From: Ascaris suum
Lineage: Eukaryota > Nematoda > Chromadorea > Rhabditida > Ascarididae
Direction of reading: 5' to 3'
Assembly: GCA_013433145.1 (NCBI GenBank)
Contig: CM024181.1
Span: forward strand, 4,836,001 to 4,900,000
DNA length: 64,000 nt
Part shown: positions 61,010 through 64,000 of the stretch, one piece after another
Numbering within the stretch: position 1 is the stretch's first letter
Layout of the letters: each line of letters opens with the position of its first letter
Position numbers and translations under genes: made by a program
Notes under the pieces: generated by a model
Told to the model about the DNA's origin: nothing
Database searches by the model: none
Seen by the model: the letters and a program-made list of their open reading frames with translations, nothing else

Positions 61010-61638
61010 TGCTGAAAATCTTGTAGTCTGAATTCTTCCCGCTGGTGTAGGGTGAACAGCATGGACTGCGTGGGTTTCTTCGTCCTGAGCTCCCAAAAAA
61101 GCAACTCTCAGACCTCTCAACTGCACAACCCCTTTTTTCCACCCTTAAACTTTTCGTCACCTCCGATCCCTTCCGTTGGCATTCCCCCTCCTCTCTTCCC
61201 CAAACCCGGAATCTCACTCGTCATCTATGTGACCATAAGCATCCCATTTGTTAGTGAATGGCAGTAATTAGCATACTTCCTCAAAGGATTGAAAAACATA
61301 AAAACGTAAGCATCTAATAGCACTAATATTAATACTCTCTAAGACTATGAAAGTATTACGACTGTGATATACAAAGCGGAATCATTTATAGGAATGAACT
61401 AAAATGACGTTTCATTGATCGTTAGTGTTGGTTTTGAACGGATTTGCAGCAGGAGGGCTAATGGATGCTTTCCAACGTTCAATGAACGAAACGCCGTAGT
61501 TCATAGCTGGCCAGGATATGAATACTTGCAATTCGGTCGATAGATTGGGGCAATTTAATAAACGAATAAAAATATTGCCATGTTCTAAGATAACAATTTC
61601 AGTAACGCTGCAATCGCTTATGCATTCAATTCGGTCAT

Positions 61639-63669
61639 TTATGATGAAAAATATATGTTCAGTGGAAGCAGTTTTCTTTTCAATTCGAGGATGTTTTCTA
61701 ATAGCCATTCCTAAAATTAATCTAGTTATTCATGCAGTAGGAATAAGGTTGCGTAAACGATGAATATTTTAGGCGATATTTGAGTTACTGAAATTATTTC
61801 TACATAAATAACACTTGTTCAAGAATACTAGTGCATAGAATATAATATTGTACAGCAAAATATTTTGTAGTGTAGTTTAGAAACAGTGCGCTCACGTTCA
61901 GGCGACTGAATACTGTTTCAATAAGGCGACTTATTGTACGATAGTCGGGACGTTCATCAAATCTGCAATGAGCGGATATCCACATGCTCGTAAACTGACT
62001 GCTTAGAAAAACATGATATTCTTTGATATTGAAATTAAATACCTGGATTGCTACCCGTATTAAACATACTTAAATGTTGATTACATGAAGGCAATAGGAG
62101 TAAGTAACGTTGTTATCGGAATATACGCCTCCGTTTTCTACTCGCCTCTACAATCAACTGTGTAGATTATCAACACATAATGAGTATGCAAAACAATGCA
62201 TCATGTATTCTAATCAACTCGGCCACTCGCATTAGCCTTCAATAAATGATATTAAAAATGCATCTTATCCTGTCTAAAATGAATAATCGACCAATATTAA
62301 ATGTATGCAATTTATTTTCTATATTTAAATGTTTGTAATTTCCTTCGAAGTCGACAGATCAAGGTGAACTGTGTCGTGGATCATCCTGCAATGTACATCA
62401 TATGCACCAGATGTCATAACGCCGTTTCAGTGAATCTCCAACTTGAAACTACCGGACACAGAGACAGACAACGTGCACACACATATGCACAATCATTACA
62501 TCACCATAGTGTGACCTTGCAAGACAAATTCACGAAAGCACGCGAAACTTATGGCAGTGTAGGCAATAATGAGCGGTTTCCTGAAAAGGCAGTAACCTTG
62601 TGCTATCGATGATGTCGAGTATGTGTTCAAACTCGGAAGGTACACCGCTTAAAAGTTCTTCCTTACCACCATATCTTGCATATCGCTTCCACTCACCAAT
62701 GAGATGATAGTTGGCCAGTGGATCTACTGAAGCCCACGGTAATTCTCCTGAATACATTTATGATAGCATCTATTCAGAGGATCAGTGTTTATTCTATATT
62801 ATAAAAGTGCGAATGGTTTGTTTTTCAAACTGAAATTGAAACAAAATCAAAATCAACATTGCATTTATTAGAGAGTGGATGCATTGAACTAATTAAAATG
62901 ATGATATGCGTTCCAGTGGTGTTCTGAATGGAAGGCGTGTAAGGTCTCCAAATAAAAGGTGACATGAGATGATTTAAATAGAACTTAATATTAAGCAATT
63001 CAAATATAAGGTAACACAGGTAACTCTGGATGAGTTATGCAATGAGTTATGAGCAAAAATGTGGCTTGTACTTTAATGCTTCATTTTCGTTCACGTTTGC
63101 TTGAATTGAAGCTCTAGGTCGAAGACAAGCAATTTTGACTCAAGGCTTCACCTTAATGCCATGGAAAAGAGAAGCATGTCAAGTATCGTGGATAAGCTCG
63201 ACTCACCTCACTGTCGTTTATTAGCCACTCTATAGCGCTTATAATTCTACCTTCGTTGCCTAAGGCCTCGACGAAGGTAGATGATGTGACTGCCGCAATG
63301 ATGGAGTCATTACATCAGTGATGAAATCAGAATGGAAAGAAGCAAATTAAATAGGTCGCTGTTATCCTATTATCCGATCTTGAATTGCAAGAAAATTTTT
63401 GAAAAGGAAATAAAATAAAAAGAAATAGGAATAACAAGAAAACAGGACAATTAAACTATTGCACGTGAACGCTGCAATTCATTTGACGGAGAAAAGATTC
63501 TTCAACCTTTGATAAGCTCGCAAATCATATAAAACCACGACTCAACATCGTCTCGACGGCACTGATCTCGAAATGCGTGTGCAGCCATCGATGCATATTG
63601 TATAGAACCGACGAGAGGAGCCGAACTCCGAGGCTCATACACGTTTCCTTTCCGATCCCTTAATGGATG
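61639..63669 (-). CDS. CK1/TTBK-like protein kinase, C-lobe exons
   Basis: Exons in coding order: 63669-63507, 62747-62597, 61962-61896 and tentatively 61710-61639 (TAA). The phases match exactly. Exon 1 has PLVGSIQYASMAAH, equivalent to the P+1 'RYASxxAH' signature of CK1/tau-tubulin kinases. Then come CRRDDVESWFYMICELIKG and, across the intron, ELPWASVDPLANYHLIGEWK. LLSGVPSEFEHILDIIDSTR and FDERPDYRTISRLIE complete the usual C-lobe order. CK1-superfamily Ser/Thr kinases are greatly expanded in nematodes, often in the germ line. The ATP-binding lobe, the catalytic loop and DFG are not in the window; they must lie beyond 64000, so activity cannot be judged. The first acceptor (GATACAAG) is weak. 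A 98-codon frame also crosses the last exon in another phase; I prefer the short in-phase end. Confidence 0.8.
63247..63280. repeat. Perfect 10-bp inverted repeat in a kinase intron
   Basis: CTACCTTCGT at 63247-63256 pairs with ACGAAGGTAG at 63271-63280 around a 14-nt loop. It lies in the intron between kinase exons 63669-63507 and 62747-62597. It is not a tRNA fold. Confidence 0.7.
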
Positions 63670-64000
63670 CTTGTATCATGTTATTGCATTCCATTTTTAA
63701 TTATGACCCATTGTTTACTTTCAATTCCATATATGCTATTGCTATAAACTAAAGAAAAGAAAACAAAAACAATATTCTGGGGAAGGGGAGGGAGGGGAAG
63801 GTAATGATAGAGTAGCAGGACCTCAGAGCGCGGCTCATAACGAAGGAGGAGTACGGTAGGGCTGTTGGTCCATAGGACGACATATCTAACGAGAGTAAAA
63901 ATTTGAAGGTCAAATCTGCTAAAGTTGTGAAATCGATCCTTGCAGCCCTACCTAGTGCGCTTGTTCTGAACCAACCCTGCCACAATTACACTATTACACT
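63670..64000. other. Right edge, presumed kinase intron
   Basis: No kinase-like reading was found in any minus frame, although the N-lobe exons must lie further to the right. A purine-rich tract lies at 63776-63803. The minus frame at 63985-63749 shows no kinase motif. Confidence 0.4.

Noticed and set aside
61412..61708. 98-codon minus frame after the acceptor at 61711
   Set aside because: It needs a phase that does not fit the donor of the preceding kinase exon (61896). It remains possible if another donor is used.
62301..62612. 103-codon + frame
   Set aside because: It overlaps the kinase exon 62747-62597 by only about 16 bp at its end. The rest lies in a kinase intron, antisense, without domain or context.

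Overview
The window is eukaryotic nuclear DNA, AT-rich (roughly 36 % GC by eye), with short exons, GT..AG introns and long non-coding stretches. It carries ten (TA)n microsatellites and many long C homopolymers. A nematode is the best guess: acceptors of the TTTCAG/TTGCAG type, a secreted PAN-domain protein, and a kinase of the CK1/tau-tubulin-kinase-like type that nematodes have expanded. I cannot name the species. There are no rRNA genes, recognisable tRNAs, CRISPR arrays or bacterial operons.

Layout. 1-2.5 kb: no supported gene, then a TATA promoter with a duplicated 19-mer upstream. 2.5-9.1 kb (+): a six-exon gene for a 302-residue secreted PAN/apple-domain protein. 12.0-18.0 kb (-): a CWF19L2-like splicing/debranching factor whose C-terminal half I could not find. 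18.2-21.2 kb: no firm gene, some GC-rich hairpins. 21.2-25.4 kb (+): a six-exon gene for a 328-residue helical-repeat protein, probably MIF4G-like (MIF4GD/SLIP1, CTIF or PAIP1 type). 25.9-46.9 kb (+): a chain of phase-compatible exons ending in a clear C3HC4 RING finger (41.3-46.9 kb), possibly one gene over 20 kb long. 46.9-58.3 kb: mostly non-coding with isolated exon-like pieces, including a GC-rich, CRE-rich candidate promoter/first exon at 49.5-49.8 kb and possible minus-strand exons at 53-54 kb. 58.3-59.4 kb (+): the 3' exons of a single-pass membrane protein with a proline-rich tail. 60.8-61.0 kb (-): a small ORF just after a splice acceptor. 61.6-63.7 kb (-): the C-lobe exons of a CK1/TTBK-like protein kinase that continues past the right edge.

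The genes are functionally unrelated (secreted protein, spliceosome factor, translation/mRNA factor, ubiquitin ligase, kinase), as is normal for a nematode chromosome arm. The exon models rest on reading-frame continuity across introns: every junction quoted keeps phase and has no internal stop. Family names come from remembered motifs, not from a search. I did not find a convincing new multi-gene system. The most unusual signals are the frequent inferred -AAG splice acceptors, the missing or divergent C-terminus of the CWF19L2 homologue, a GC-rich hairpin segment set between two TA arrays, and an almost entirely one-stranded set of poly-C tracts.
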